A stretch of 64,000 bases of DNA from 630D-37 sp037478835 (GCA_037478835.1 JBBFLV010000010.1:45275-109274), one strand, 5' to 3'; numbered from the stretch's first letter, positions 18,354 through 29,390 are shown. A program made the numbers and translations. Notes: a model not told the origin generated them from the sequence alone.

Positions 18354-18522
18354 TCACTGCAAAAAGGTTCTTGACCACCAAGGACACAAAGTACACTAAG
18401 GATAAGCAAAGGATTTTGACCCACTAAAAAGCGAAAATTGCGTAAAAATACTGTATTTTTACAAAAAAACTTTGTGTTCTTTGTGCCCTTTGTGGTAAAT
18501 ATGTTTTTTGCAGGCAACTCAA
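18354..18522. mobile_element. MITE-like element, copy 1
   Basis: A noncoding, AT-rich segment with imperfect inverted ends. The left end is TGCAAAAAGGTTCTTGACCA; the right end, read from the other strand, begins TGCAAAAAACATATTTACCA. Both arms contain ACAAAG-type words (GGACACAAAG, GGGCACAAAG, AACACAAAG). A second copy with the same two ends lies at 57572-57715 in the opposite orientation. No transposase is seen. The rest of the 619-bp gap (18084-18702) holds the purine tract, a CATCCGTGCTCATCCGTC repeat word near 18258, and the promoter of the STAND gene. Confidence 0.65.
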
Positions 18523-18541
18523 GACTTTTGCATCAAACTTC

Positions 18542-18570
18542 TTGCGATTTCTTGCCTTTGCTTATATACT
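18542..18570 (+). promoter_or_regulatory. Sigma-70-like promoter of the STAND gene
   Basis: TTGCGA (18542-18547), a 17-nt spacer and TATACT (18565-18570). It predicts a start near 18577 and a 5' leader of ~125 nt to ATG 18703, with no reading frame of interest in the leader. Confidence 0.55.
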
Positions 18571-18702
18571 GAAGATAACTCCACCCTTGCAAGCCGCCAT
18601 GTCCGCCGACCTACCAAAAACCGCCGTCAAATTTTTGATCGCTCTGCTAATTTTTCGCGTCACAACCAGAGCGGCTATCTTTGTCGGGAAAAAAGGAGCC
18701 GC

Positions 18703-20823
18703 ATGACTTCCACGGAAGAGATTTCTGTCGCACTGGAGAGGCTGGCAAAAGGGGACGCCCGGCCGGCCGACCTGAAATTGTTGCGTGAGGCTCTCGCCCA
18801 CGGGAAGATTTCCGTTCAACGAAGCATTTCGGTCGATGGAAACGTAAGCAATTCCGTGCTGGTAACGGGGGATAACGTCACGGTCCACCTATCCATCGAA
18901 AGCTTGCAGGCTCTACAACCCAAATCTCCCACCATCCCCGGCGACCTGCCACCCGGCTCCCACCTGCCCATTCCGCCCAACCGGAACTTCACCGGCCGAC
19001 TCAACGAGCTGCGTCAACTGGCCGAAGCCCTCTGCCCAGAGGAAGATGGAGCAAGCCGGCCCGGTGTAATCGTCAACCAGCAGGCGCTGGTCGGCACGGG
19101 CGGGATCGGCAAGACGCAGCTGGCGGTGCAATTCGCCTGGGAGTACGGCTATCGCTTCGTCGGCGTGCACTGGGTCAGTGCCTACCGGCGCGATCAGAAG
19201 GAGCTGAGCCCTTCCGAGATCATCGCCACCTCCATCGCCGAATGCGGACGGGAGATGGGACTGCCATTCCGTTCGGACGATGACGTGGAACAGCAGGCCA
19301 CCCTCACGATCAACGCCTGGAAAGCTGACGGCCCGCGCCTGGTGATCCTGGACAACCTGGAGGACGTGGAGGCCGCCGCCCCCTGGCTGGCGCGGCTGCG
19401 CCACAGCAACATCCGCCTGCTAATCACCACCCGCCAAAAAGATTGGCCGCCTTCCTTCGGCCTACACGAGCTCCCGCTCACTACCTTCACCCCGGAAGAA
19501 TCCCTGGCCTTCCTGCGCCGTTTCCTGGACGAATCCCGCGCCGACGATGCCGAACTGAAAGCTCTGCACGAGCGCCTCGGCGGCCTGCCCCTAGCTCTCG
19601 AACTGGCCGCCTCCTATCTGAAGCACGTCTCCGGCCTCTCCGTTTCCGAGTACATCGCTCAGCTCAGCCTCGACCATCCTTCGCTCAAAAACTGGCGCGC
19701 CAAGCACCCGACCGCCACCCAACACGATAAAGACGTGGCCGCCACCTTTGCCCTCTCCTGGGAACGCGTGGATAGCGAAGCGGCGCGCCGCGTGTTCATC
19801 CTGGCCGGCTACGGCCTGCCCAACGAGCCGCTGCCGTTGGATGTGCTCCAAGCGGCCGCCGAACTGGACGAGGTCACCTTCAGCGAAGCCCTCGACCTGC
19901 TCCAAGGTCTCTCCCTGCTCCAGCCCGGACCCAGCCTGCACCCGCTGCTGGCCGAATTCGCCCGCCTGCAGGATGCCGATCAGACCGCCCTCTTCCGCTG
20001 GGCGCGCTTCCTGGCCTGGAGAGGCCACCCCGGCTTTGAACACGGCGGCCTCTATCGCAACCCGGCCCTGGCGCGCTACCTGCGCCTCTCCCTCCTCGAC
20101 CTGCAGCGCGCCACCACCTTAGAAAATCAAAAAGCGGAAGAACGTTCGGCCCTCTGCTACCACACCGCCTTCCTGTTGCGCCACTTCGGCGACCTGGACG
20201 GGGCGATGAAACTCTACCAGCAGGCTCTCGCCATTGATGAAGGCCTGGGCGACCGGCAAGGCCAAGCCGCCACACTGGCGATGATGGCGCAAATTCACAT
20301 CCTGCGCCGGGAGCACGAACCGGCTTTACGCGCCTTGCTGACTTCGCTGCAAACCCTCTCCCAAATCGGCGCGGCCCTGGATGCCCAAAAAGTGGCCGGC
20401 ATCCTTGCCGCCTGGCGCAAGCAGATGGGAGCGGCAGCCTTTGATGCCTTGTGGGAGAAGGTCACCGGCCAACCCGTCCCCGATTGGCTGGCGGGGGCTG
20501 ACCTCACCCCCAGCCCCTCTCCTTCAAGGAGAGGGGAGCAGCAGGAGTCCCCTGGCTCATCTCCTGCCAGGAGAGAGGAGCAAGCACAGCAAGTAACTGT
20601 CGAGCAATTCATCGCCCTGGCGCTCGGCGCGGCGCGGGAGAAAAGGCCGGAAGCCCAGCAGTTCTTCGCCGCAGTCTCCCGAATGGCCGCCGATCCGGCC
20701 GCCCCGGCCGAGCTGCGCGAGTTGGGCAAAATCCTGCAGCGCCTGATGAGCGGCGAGACCTCGGTGGACCTGAGCACCTTGCCCCCTGCGTGGGCCGAAG
20801 CCATCCGCCGGGAGATGGGATAG
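18703..20823 (+). CDS. STAND NTPase with NB-ARC domain and TPR region (bacterial NLR-like)
   Basis: A protein of 706 residues from ATG 18703, which has a good ribosome-binding site (AAAGGAG). Residues 1-~70 form a small N-terminal domain ending in a beta-rich GNVSNSVLVTGDNVTVHLS stretch that is common in bacterial STAND proteins. The NB-ARC module follows: NFTGRLNEL near 92, Walker A GTGGIGKT at 131-138, Walker B RLVILDNLED near 210, LLITTR near 245 and GLPLALEL near 300. A winged-helix/TPR-like part (about 390-590) includes YQQALAIDEGLGD. Residues ~600-630 are encoded by an inserted palindromic repeat. No nuclease, TIR or protease effector is visible. Such proteins act as signalling switches, often in phage defence; the role here is unproven. 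The gene stands alone. Confidence 0.82.
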   Translation: MTSTEEISVALERLAKGDARPADLKLLREALAHGKISVQRSISVDGNVSNSVLVTGDNVTVHLSIESLQALQPKSPTIPGDLPPGSHLPIPPNRNFTGRLNELRQLAEALCPEEDGASRPGVIVNQQALVGTGGIGKTQLAVQFAWEYGYRFVGVHWVSAYRRDQKELSPSEIIATSIAECGREMGLPFRSDDDVEQQATLTINAWKADGPRLVILDNLEDVEAAAPWLARLRHSNIRLLITTRQKDWPPSFGLHELPLTTFTPEESLAFLRRFLDESRADDAELKALHERLGGLPLALELAASYLKHVSGLSVSEYIAQLSLDHPSLKNWRAKHPTATQHDKDVAATFALSWERVDSEAARRVFILAGYGLPNEPLPLDVLQAAAELDEVTFSEALDLLQGLSLLQPGPSLHPLLAEFARLQDADQTALFRWARFLAWRGHPGFEHGGLYRNPALARYLRLSLLDLQRATTLENQKAEERSALCYHTAFLLRHFGDLDGAMKLYQQALAIDEGLGDRQGQAATLAMMAQIHILRREHEPALRALLTSLQTLSQIGAALDAQKVAGILAAWRKQMGAAAFDALWEKVTGQPVPDWLAGADLTPSPSPSRRGEQQESPGSSPARREEQAQQVTVEQFIALALGAAREKRPEAQQFFAAVSRMAADPAAPAELRELGKILQRLMSGETSVDLSTLPPAWAEAIRREMG
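20500..20580 (+). repeat. Palindromic repeat inserted in frame inside the STAND gene
   Basis: The coding strand contains CCCCTCTCCTT-C-AAGGAGAGGGG (20514-20536), a perfect 11-bp inverted repeat, and a second one TCTCCTG-C-CAGGAGA (20560-20574). They encode the low-complexity residues TPSPSPSRRGE and PARREE without breaking the frame. The sequence looks like an intergenic repeat carried into a coding region, as in palindromic coding elements of Rickettsia. Confidence 0.75.
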
Positions 20824-20965
20824 GTTAGAATAGAGAGCATTCACAGGAATTTTGCAGGCTCAATTTTGCCCCTGCCGTACTTTGCCATCGGAAAAGTTTG
20901 TGAAGCAAGCGCGTGTTTAAGCCCCGAAAAGCACAAGGCGTAAAGGCAAGTCTCAGCAGGCAGGC

Positions 20966-21055
20966 GAATGCCGGGCGCAAACGCAAGCGTTTGCGCTACA
21001 TACCTTCTATGAATGCCGGGCGCAAACGCAAGCGTTTGCGCTACATACCTTCTAT
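20966..21055. repeat. 45-bp perfect tandem duplication with palindromic core
   Basis: Two identical 45-bp units, 20966-21010 and 21011-21055. Each contains the palindrome GCAAACGCAAGCGTTTGC followed by GCTACATACC. The last bases of the second unit (AT) plus the next G form the likely start codon of miaA. The same palindrome core recurs near 24221, 36261, 42504 and 42565. The rest of the gap 20824-20965 holds no gene. Confidence 0.92.
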
Positions 21056-21978
21056 GGTCGAAACACCCCGCATCCCCCTCATCGTGATCCTCGGCCCCAC
21101 CGCCGTGGGGAAGACGGAATTCGCCATCCGCCTGGCCGAGCGGCTGGGCGGCGAGATCGTCTCCGCCGATTCGCGCCTGTTCTACCGCGGCATGGATATC
21201 GGCACGGCCAAGCCGACCCCGGCCGAGCGCTCCCGCGTCCCGCATCACCTGATCGACGTGGCCGAACCGCACGAGACCTGGAGCTTGGGCCGCTTTCAAC
21301 AGGAGGCCAAGGCGGCCATCGAGGCCATCCATCGGCGCGGCCGCCTGCCCCTCCTGGTGGGTGGGACGGGGCAATACGTGCGCGCCGTGATCGAAGGCTG
21401 GCAGCCGCCGCGCATCGAAGGCGAGGAGCGCTTGCGCAAATGGCTGGAGGAACTGGGAAGGGCACGGGGGGAATATTGGCTATACGAAAGACTGCAGCGC
21501 CTCGATCCGGTCGCCGCAGCGCGCATTGACCCGCGCAACCTGCGCCGCACCGTGCGCGCCCTGGAAGTGATCCTGCTCAGCGGCCGGCGCTTTTCGGAAC
21601 AGCGCACCCGGAGCGAATCGCCCTACGATCTGCTGCTGATCGGCCTGCGCCGCCCCCGCTCGGAGCTCTACGCGCGCATCGATGCCCGCATCGAGGCCAT
21701 GTTCCAGGCCGGCCTGCTCGAAGAGACGCGCCGTTTGCTCGAACAAGGTTATTCCCCCGATCTCCCCGCTCTCTCAGCCATCGGCTATCGCGAATGCGTG
21801 GCCGTGCTCCAGGGGAAGATCGGAGTGGAAGAAGCCAAAGCCCTGATGAAGCGCGCCACCCGGCGCTACGTGCGTCATCAGGCGAATTGGTTCAAGGAAA
21901 GCGACCCCCGCATTCACTGGCTGGAGGCCGGCGCCCCCGATGTGCTGGATCAAGCGGAACGGTTGATCCGCGCCCGCT

Positions 21979-24051
<2,073 letters not shown>

Positions 24052-24061
24052 GGTGTTTTTC

Positions 24062-24067
24062 ATTATA
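24062..24067 (-). promoter_or_regulatory. -10 box of uvrB
   Basis: TATAAT on the minus strand, 10 nt before ATG 24051. The expected start site would lie 2-4 nt before the ATG, so the mRNA has practically no leader. No convincing -35 box was found. No LexA-type box was recognised. Confidence 0.6.
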
Positions 24068-24220
24068 CAACGAATCCCCCTAAAAGACGGTCATTGCTCG
24101 AAAAGTTTGGAGCCGCGTGCTGATGCGCCCGTGGTCGAACCCTTCCAATCAACACACGAGGGATGCTCACCATCGATCGATCCGTGTCAATCTGTCACAT
24201 CCGTGTGTGTCCGTGTACGA

Positions 24221-24246
24221 ACAAACGCAAGCGTTTGCTCTACGGT
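24221..24246. repeat. GTAG-flanked palindrome
   Basis: ACAAACGCAAGCGTTTGC followed by TCTACGGT; read on the other strand it starts ACCGTAGA and then the CAAACGCTTGCGTTTG palindrome. It lies in the 24068-24319 gap, which also contains the CCGTGTCAATCTGTCAC and CCGTGTGTGTCCGTG words that recur in other gaps, and a TAAAAT -10-like box at 24276-24281 for the next gene. Confidence 0.7.
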
Positions 24247-24319
24247 GCCGGTGTGGGCAGCGACGACCTGTGTGGTAAAATAACCTACGGGTGCGCTCTT
24301 TCAAATTCAGGAGGCTGTG

Positions 24320-24856
24320 ATGGACGATTTCCTTTCTCGCATTAGGGCGGAGCAGGATGTTTTCAAAAAACTGGCCTCGTACATCCCCGGTTTCGGCGGC
24401 TATATTGACCGCCAGAACCGGCGGGCGGCAGATAAATTGCTTCGCGAGGCCGTTTCCCGTCAGTTTGAAGCGCTCTGGAAGCAGGTTTCATCGTTACAGT
24501 TGGAATTGGTACAACGCGGCCAGATCGAGGTGATGGATGACATCGAGCGCGCCGCATTGCAATTGCGCACCTTCGCCGATCGCATTAAGACCGCTTCCTA
24601 CGGCTACAGCGGATTTTTCGATGCGATTAAGATAGACTCTGCTGAGCTAGAGCAACTTTATCAGTTTGATCTGGCGTTCTTCGAGCTGGCCAAAGAGATC
24701 GAGCAAACCCTGCAGACCCTTAGCAATGCGCCGGAAGACCCGGCAGCGCTGATGCAGGGAATCCGTCAGCTGATCGCCTTGACCACCCAGGCCAATCAGA
24801 TCTTCGACCGCCGCCAGGAAGTGCTGAGCGGCAGTGCGCCGCAAACCGGCTCTTGA
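24320..24856 (+). CDS. Conserved hypothetical alpha-helical protein
   Basis: A protein of 178 residues that I do not recognise as a named family. The start ATG 24320 has a perfect ribosome-binding site AGGAGG (24309-24314) 5 nt upstream. The protein is predicted to be almost entirely helical and soluble: a short N-terminal segment with KKLASYIPGFGGYIDRQNRR, a run of amphipathic helices rich in Gln, Leu and Glu, a YGYSGFFDAIKID motif near residue 95, and a Gln-rich final helix. There is no signal peptide and no cysteine pair. It is a separate unit between uvrB (divergent) and the molybdenum hydroxylase genes. Confidence 0.75.
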   Translation: MDDFLSRIRAEQDVFKKLASYIPGFGGYIDRQNRRAADKLLREAVSRQFEALWKQVSSLQLELVQRGQIEVMDDIERAALQLRTFADRIKTASYGYSGFFDAIKIDSAELEQLYQFDLAFFELAKEIEQTLQTLSNAPEDPAALMQGIRQLIALTTQANQIFDRRQEVLSGSAPQTGS

Positions 24857-24985
24857 GCCGCAACGGCCGAGTGCACTCGGCTCGGATCGGAGCTGCACCC
24901 AAAAGGCGCCTGGGTTCGTTAAGAACCGATTGAAACGATTTTGCTCAACTTGTTTAGCGATTTCTCTCACTCATAGGAACCGGCT

Positions 24986-26398
24986 ATGTGGCACGAATAT
25001 CTCTCCCCCAAGACGTTAGACGAGGCGCTGGAAGCGCTGGCACAATATCGCGAGCGAGCACGGATTATCGCCGGCGGCACCGATTTGATCCTGGAACTGG
25101 AACGCGGCGTGCGCAAAGGGATTGATGTGCTGATCGACATCACCCGCGTGCCGGGGCTGGATCAGATCACGTTAGACGAGGACGGAATGCTCCACCTGGG
25201 CCCCCTGGTGACGCACAACGACTGCGTGGCCTCCCGATTGCTGCGCGAAAAGGCCTTTCCGCTGGTGCGAGCGGCCTGGGAAGTAGGGGCGCCGCAAATT
25301 CGCAATCGCGGCACGGTGGCCGGTAACCTGATCACCGCCTCGCCGGCCAACGATACGATCACGCCGTTGATGGCGCTGAATGCCCAGGTGGTGCTGGCCT
25401 CCAAGCGCGGGGAACGGCGCGTTCCGCTGGCGGAGTTTTACCGTGGCGTGCGCCAGACGGTGATGGAAGCCGATGAGATGTTGGTGGATATCGTCTTCCC
25501 CTCCCTGCGCCCCACCCAGCGCGGCACGTTCGTGAAATTGGGCCTGCGGCGCGCCCAGGCGATTGCGCTGGTGAACGTGGCCGTCGTGCTCGATCGGGAT
25601 GAAGCCGGCCTCGTGCGCCAGGCGGCGATCACGCTCGGAGCAGTGGCCCCGACCATCATCCACGCGCCGGAAGCCGAAGCGTTCCTGATCGGCAAGCCGC
25701 TGAACGAGGAGACGATCGAACAGGCCGCCGAGCTGGCCGTGAAGGCGGCGCGCCCGATCGATGATGTGCGCGCTTCGGCGGAATACCGCCGTCACCTGGT
25801 GAAGGTGGGCACCCGGCGCGCCCTGCGCACCCTGCTCACGGGGCAGGAGCAGCTCGAGGTCCCACAAGATGCGGTGCTCCTTTGGGGGCAGGCGGCCTCG
25901 GCCGCGCGCCCGTTCCCCGGAGCGCGTCACGCCGCGGGGGAGGTCATCCGCACTCGGATCAACGGCAAAGAATATACCTTCACCGGCGGCTTTGAAAAGA
26001 CCCTTCTTCGTTTGCTACGCGAAGAAGCCGGCCTGATCGGAACGAAAGAGGGCTGTGCGGAAGGCGAATGCGGCGCCTGCACGGTGTTCCTGGATGGGAA
26101 AGCGGTGATGGCCTGCCTGGTGCCGGCCCCGCGCGCCCACGAGGCCGAGATCGTCACCGTGGAGGGGTTGCAACAGGATGGACGCCTGCACCCGGTCCAA
26201 CAGGCGTTCATCGAGGACGGTGCCGTGCAATGCGGCTACTGCACACCGGGCTTCCTGATGTCGGCGGCGAAGTTGTTGGAAGAGTATCCCCGCCCCACCC
26301 GTGCCCAGATCGAGCAGGCTTTGACCGGCAATCTGTGCCGGTGTACCGGTTATTACAAGATCGTGCAAGCGGTGGAAGATGCCAGTCTGAAGGTGTGA
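24986..26398 (+). CDS. Molybdenum hydroxylase FAD subunit fused to 2Fe-2S subunit
   Basis: A protein of 470 residues that joins two normally separate subunits. Residues 1-~290 are the FAD-binding (CoxM/XdhB) domain with ARIIAGGTDLILELERG, IRNRGTVAGNLITASPAND and the CO_deh_flav_C part. Residues ~310-470 are the CoxS/XdhC-type iron-sulphur subunit: plant-type 2Fe-2S cysteines in GCAEGECGACTVFLDG and a second cluster in CGYCTPGF and NLCRCTGYYKI. The order FAD then Fe-S is unusual; in eukaryotic xanthine dehydrogenase Fe-S comes first. It passes electrons from the molybdopterin subunit encoded at 26820 to FAD. A ribosome-binding site AGGAA is present. Confidence 0.9.
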   Translation: MWHEYLSPKTLDEALEALAQYRERARIIAGGTDLILELERGVRKGIDVLIDITRVPGLDQITLDEDGMLHLGPLVTHNDCVASRLLREKAFPLVRAAWEVGAPQIRNRGTVAGNLITASPANDTITPLMALNAQVVLASKRGERRVPLAEFYRGVRQTVMEADEMLVDIVFPSLRPTQRGTFVKLGLRRAQAIALVNVAVVLDRDEAGLVRQAAITLGAVAPTIIHAPEAEAFLIGKPLNEETIEQAAELAVKAARPIDDVRASAEYRRHLVKVGTRRALRTLLTGQEQLEVPQDAVLLWGQAASAARPFPGARHAAGEVIRTRINGKEYTFTGGFEKTLLRLLREEAGLIGTKEGCAEGECGACTVFLDGKAVMACLVPAPRAHEAEIVTVEGLQQDGRLHPVQQAFIEDGAVQCGYCTPGFLMSAAKLLEEYPRPTRAQIEQALTGNLCRCTGYYKIVQAVEDASLKV

Positions 26399-26399
26399 G

Positions 26400-26810
26400 A
26401 TGAGCAAATACCGTAGCTATCAACAGCAAAAGCCGGTGAGACGCCGCGAACCACATCCTATCTGGCGCGGCATTGGTTGCCTGATCTTGCTGCTGATGCC
26501 GCTCCTGGCCTGGGGACTGGGAGAGCTCCTGCTTCAGATAGCGATTCGCCAAGGCTGGTTACCCTGGGAATGGACGCTCCCTCCTCAATGGCCGAGATGG
26601 ATGTGGAAATTGGGATTTCTTGTGCCGTTTCTCAGCTACACGCAAACCTGGTCTTACTTTCTGGGCCGCGTCATCTTCATACTAGGAACGTTGCTGCTCC
26701 TATGGGGCGGAACACTTTTGATCTACACCTTCATTTATAGCCGCTTGGCCCCGCCCGATCCCATCCGCGAAATCCTTCCCCCTCCCAAAGTGAAACGCTA
26801 TCGCAGGTAG
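26400..26810 (+). CDS. Small membrane protein of unknown function
   Basis: A protein of 136 residues with a basic N-terminus (RRREPHP) and two to three membrane helices at about residues 25-50, 70-85 and 88-113, rich in Trp, and a basic C-terminus (PPPKVKRYRR). I recognise no family. It starts 1 nt after the stop of the fused FAD/Fe-S gene and ends 9 nt before the molybdopterin subunit gene, so it is co-transcribed with both. It could anchor the hydroxylase to the membrane or be an unrelated passenger; the sequence does not decide. Confidence 0.65.
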   Translation: MSKYRSYQQQKPVRRREPHPIWRGIGCLILLLMPLLAWGLGELLLQIAIRQGWLPWEWTLPPQWPRWMWKLGFLVPFLSYTQTWSYFLGRVIFILGTLLLLWGGTLLIYTFIYSRLAPPDPIREILPPPKVKRYRR

Positions 26811-26819
26811 GAGTTTGTC

Positions 26820-29030
26820 ATGACAGTCGAACTGATCGGTACTTCTGTCCCTCGGGTAGATGCTCATGCCAAAGTGACCGGAGAAGCGCTTTATCCGGGC
26901 GATCTTTCGATGCCCGGCATGGTACATATGAAAATCTTGTTCGCCGAACGGCCCCACGCCATCGTGCGGCGCATCGATACCTCGAAGGCAGAGGCCCTGC
27001 CGGGGGTCTTGGCCGTTTTTACAGCCAAGGACGTGCCGGTGAACGAATACGGGTTGCAGATCAACGATCAGCCGGTGCTATGCGGACCCGGATCGAACAT
27101 CCCCGGCGCCGATCGGGTGCGTTTCGTCGGCGATCAGGTGGCAGTGGTGGTGGCCGAAAGCGAGGCCCTGGCCGAGAAAGCCCTGCGCTTGATCGAGGTG
27201 GAATACGAGGACCTGCCGGTGGTGACCGATCCGCGCCAGGCCATGCGTCCCGATGCGCCGCTCATCCACCCGGAGCGTGGCGATAGCAACATCTGCGTTC
27301 ACTACCGCATTCGCAAAGGGGATGTGGAGGCCGGCTTTGCCCAGGCGGATGTGATCGTGGAAGGGGAATATGCGATGCCGCCGCAGGAACACGCCTACCT
27401 GCAACCCGAAGCCGGGTTGGCCTATATCGACGAAGAAGGGCGGGTGACGGTAGCCGCCGCGGGTCAGTGGACGCATACCGATCGCAAGCAGATCGCCCAC
27501 GCGCTGGGGTTGCCGCTTGAACAGGTGCGGGTGATCTACCCGGCGATCGGTGGCGCCTTCGGCGGGCGCGAGGACCTTTCGGTGCAGATCGTGTTGGCGT
27601 TGGCCGCCTGGAAGCTGCAGCGGCCGGTGAAGATCATCTGGAGCCGTCGCGAGTCGATCATCGGCCATGCCAAGCGCCACCCGGTCTATGCGCGGGCGCG
27701 CTGGGGCGCGACGAAGGACGGGAAGCTGGTGGCGGCGGAAGTGGAAGTGATCGGCGATGGCGGCGCCTACATGTACACCACCAATAAAGTGCTCGGAAAC
27801 ACCACGCTGACCGTGAGCGGCCCCTATTTCATCCCGAACATCAAAGCGGACGTGTACGGCGTCTATACCAACAACGTGCCGAGCGCCGCCTTCCGCGGTT
27901 TCGGTGGGCCGCAGGGATGCTTCATCGCCGAGATGCAGATGAATAAGCTGGCCGAGGCCCTGGGCATGGACCCGGTGACGATCCGCTTGCTCAACGCCGT
28001 GCGCCAAGATCAGACGATGGCGACCGGCACGCCACCCCCCAACCCGGTCACGCTACCGCAGGTGGTGCGGGCGGCTGCCGAACGCTTCGGTTGGCAGGAG
28101 ACGCCACAAGGCTGGGTGCCGCCGGCCAAGCCGGAACCCCCGGCACCGCATCTGCGAAGGGGCTATGGCTTCGCCGCCGGCTTCAAGAACATCGGCTTTT
28201 CCTTCGGGTATCAGGAGAATTGCTGGGCACGGGTGGAGCTCCATGGTGATACCGAAATCGAGCGCGTCGTGCTCTACCATGCCGGCGCCGAGGTCGGCCA
28301 AGGCACCCACACGGTGATGGCGCAGATGGTGGCGCAAGCAGTCGGTGTGCCCATGGAAAAGGTGAGCTTGGTGCTTTCCGATACGGCCAAGACCGGCGAT
28401 TCCGGCAGCGCTTCGGCCTCGCGCATGACCTTCATGGCCGGCAATGCCATTCGCGGCGCCGCCGAGCGCGCCTTGCAGGAATGGCGCGCCGAGCAGCGAC
28501 CGGCGATCGGCGAATATACCTACCTGGCCCCGAAGACCACGCCGATGGACAAGGAAACCGGCCATTCCACGCCGAACTTCATCTATGCCTACGCGGCGCA
28601 GGCGGTGGAAGTGGAAGTGGATACAGAAACTGGACAGGTGCGGCTGGTGCGCGTCGTCTCGGCGGATGACGTCGGACGGGCGATCAACCCGCAGTTGGTG
28701 GAAGGGCAAATCGAAGGGGCGGTGGTGCAGGCACAGGGATATGCCATCTTGGAAGAATTCAAGACACGGGATGGTTACGTGCTCACCGACCAGCTGAGCA
28801 CCTATTTGATCCCCACCGTGCTCGATATTCCGGAACGCGTGGAATCGGTGATCCTGGAAACGCCGGAGCCGATCGGCCCATGGGGGGCACGCGGCGTGGG
28901 CGAATTGCCCTATCTCCCGCTGGCGCCGGCCGTCGCCGCGGCGATTCGCGATGCGATCGGAGTCTGGATTAACGAATTCCCCTACACCGGGGAGCGAGTG
29001 CTCAAAGCGCTGGGCGTGCTCGGGAGATAG
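26820..29030 (+). CDS. Molybdenum hydroxylase large subunit (xanthine dehydrogenase family)
   Basis: A protein of 736 residues, the molybdopterin-binding catalytic subunit. Motifs: GEALYPGDLSMPGMVHMKIL at the N-terminus, GGAFGGRED near 250, AFRGFGGPQG near 360 and the catalytic glutamate motif GARGVGELPYLPLAPA near 695. The AFRGFG sequence is of the xanthine/aldehyde type and lacks the Cys of the form I CO dehydrogenase active-site motif, so CO is an unlikely substrate. A purine, aldehyde or N-heterocycle is more likely. Ribosome-binding site TAGGAG. It completes the complex with the fused subunit upstream. Confidence 0.9.
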   Translation: MTVELIGTSVPRVDAHAKVTGEALYPGDLSMPGMVHMKILFAERPHAIVRRIDTSKAEALPGVLAVFTAKDVPVNEYGLQINDQPVLCGPGSNIPGADRVRFVGDQVAVVVAESEALAEKALRLIEVEYEDLPVVTDPRQAMRPDAPLIHPERGDSNICVHYRIRKGDVEAGFAQADVIVEGEYAMPPQEHAYLQPEAGLAYIDEEGRVTVAAAGQWTHTDRKQIAHALGLPLEQVRVIYPAIGGAFGGREDLSVQIVLALAAWKLQRPVKIIWSRRESIIGHAKRHPVYARARWGATKDGKLVAAEVEVIGDGGAYMYTTNKVLGNTTLTVSGPYFIPNIKADVYGVYTNNVPSAAFRGFGGPQGCFIAEMQMNKLAEALGMDPVTIRLLNAVRQDQTMATGTPPPNPVTLPQVVRAAAERFGWQETPQGWVPPAKPEPPAPHLRRGYGFAAGFKNIGFSFGYQENCWARVELHGDTEIERVVLYHAGAEVGQGTHTVMAQMVAQAVGVPMEKVSLVLSDTAKTGDSGSASASRMTFMAGNAIRGAAERALQEWRAEQRPAIGEYTYLAPKTTPMDKETGHSTPNFIYAYAAQAVEVEVDTETGQVRLVRVVSADDVGRAINPQLVEGQIEGAVVQAQGYAILEEFKTRDGYVLTDQLSTYLIPTVLDIPERVESVILETPEPIGPWGARGVGELPYLPLAPAVAAAIRDAIGVWINEFPYTGERVLKALGVLGR

Positions 29031-29390
29031 GCGACAGGATTACAGGATTTACAAGATTTACATAAAAAATTTGGAGGAGCGTTTCAGGGGATTTCGACTT
29101 AAAACATCGAAATCCCCTATGCTTTTGTGAGGGCTTTTCATCGTTGACTCTTGCAAAAACCACGTTTTAGCGTCCATACGTCAGCAGAATAGGACACGGA
29201 TGAACGCGGATGACACGGATAGAAACGGATTTTTAACAAAATTCTTTTATCGTATGTTACATTCTCGTTTATTTTCTGGAAAAATTTGAAGGGGGAAAGC
29301 GTTTCAGGGAATTTCGAGATAAAACGTCGAACGGCATATGCCTTTGCAGACTCGCCCCGAGCACCTGAAAAGCTCCATCGCCACCGCCAC
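29031..29390. other. Intergenic region with hairpin and repeated words
   Basis: No gene is seen between the convergent hydroxylase and M23 genes. A perfect 12-bp stem (AGGGGATTTCGA with TCGAAATCCCCT, 9-nt loop) lies at 29086-29118, and a degenerate copy of its surroundings (GCGTTTCAGGGAATTTCGA) at 29300-29319. The region also has GATTACAGGATTTACAAGAT at ~29038 and GGACACGGATGAACGCGGAT near 29194, words that recur in other gaps. The first hairpin could end transcription of the hydroxylase operon, but its T tract is poor. Confidence 0.6.

Noticed and set aside
24061..24063. ATG 24063 as start of uvrB
   Set aside because: It is part of the -10 hexamer TATAATG; ATG 24051 fits the family start.
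26820..29030. Form I CO dehydrogenase large subunit
   Set aside because: The active-site motif is AFRGFG, not the Cys-containing form I motif.
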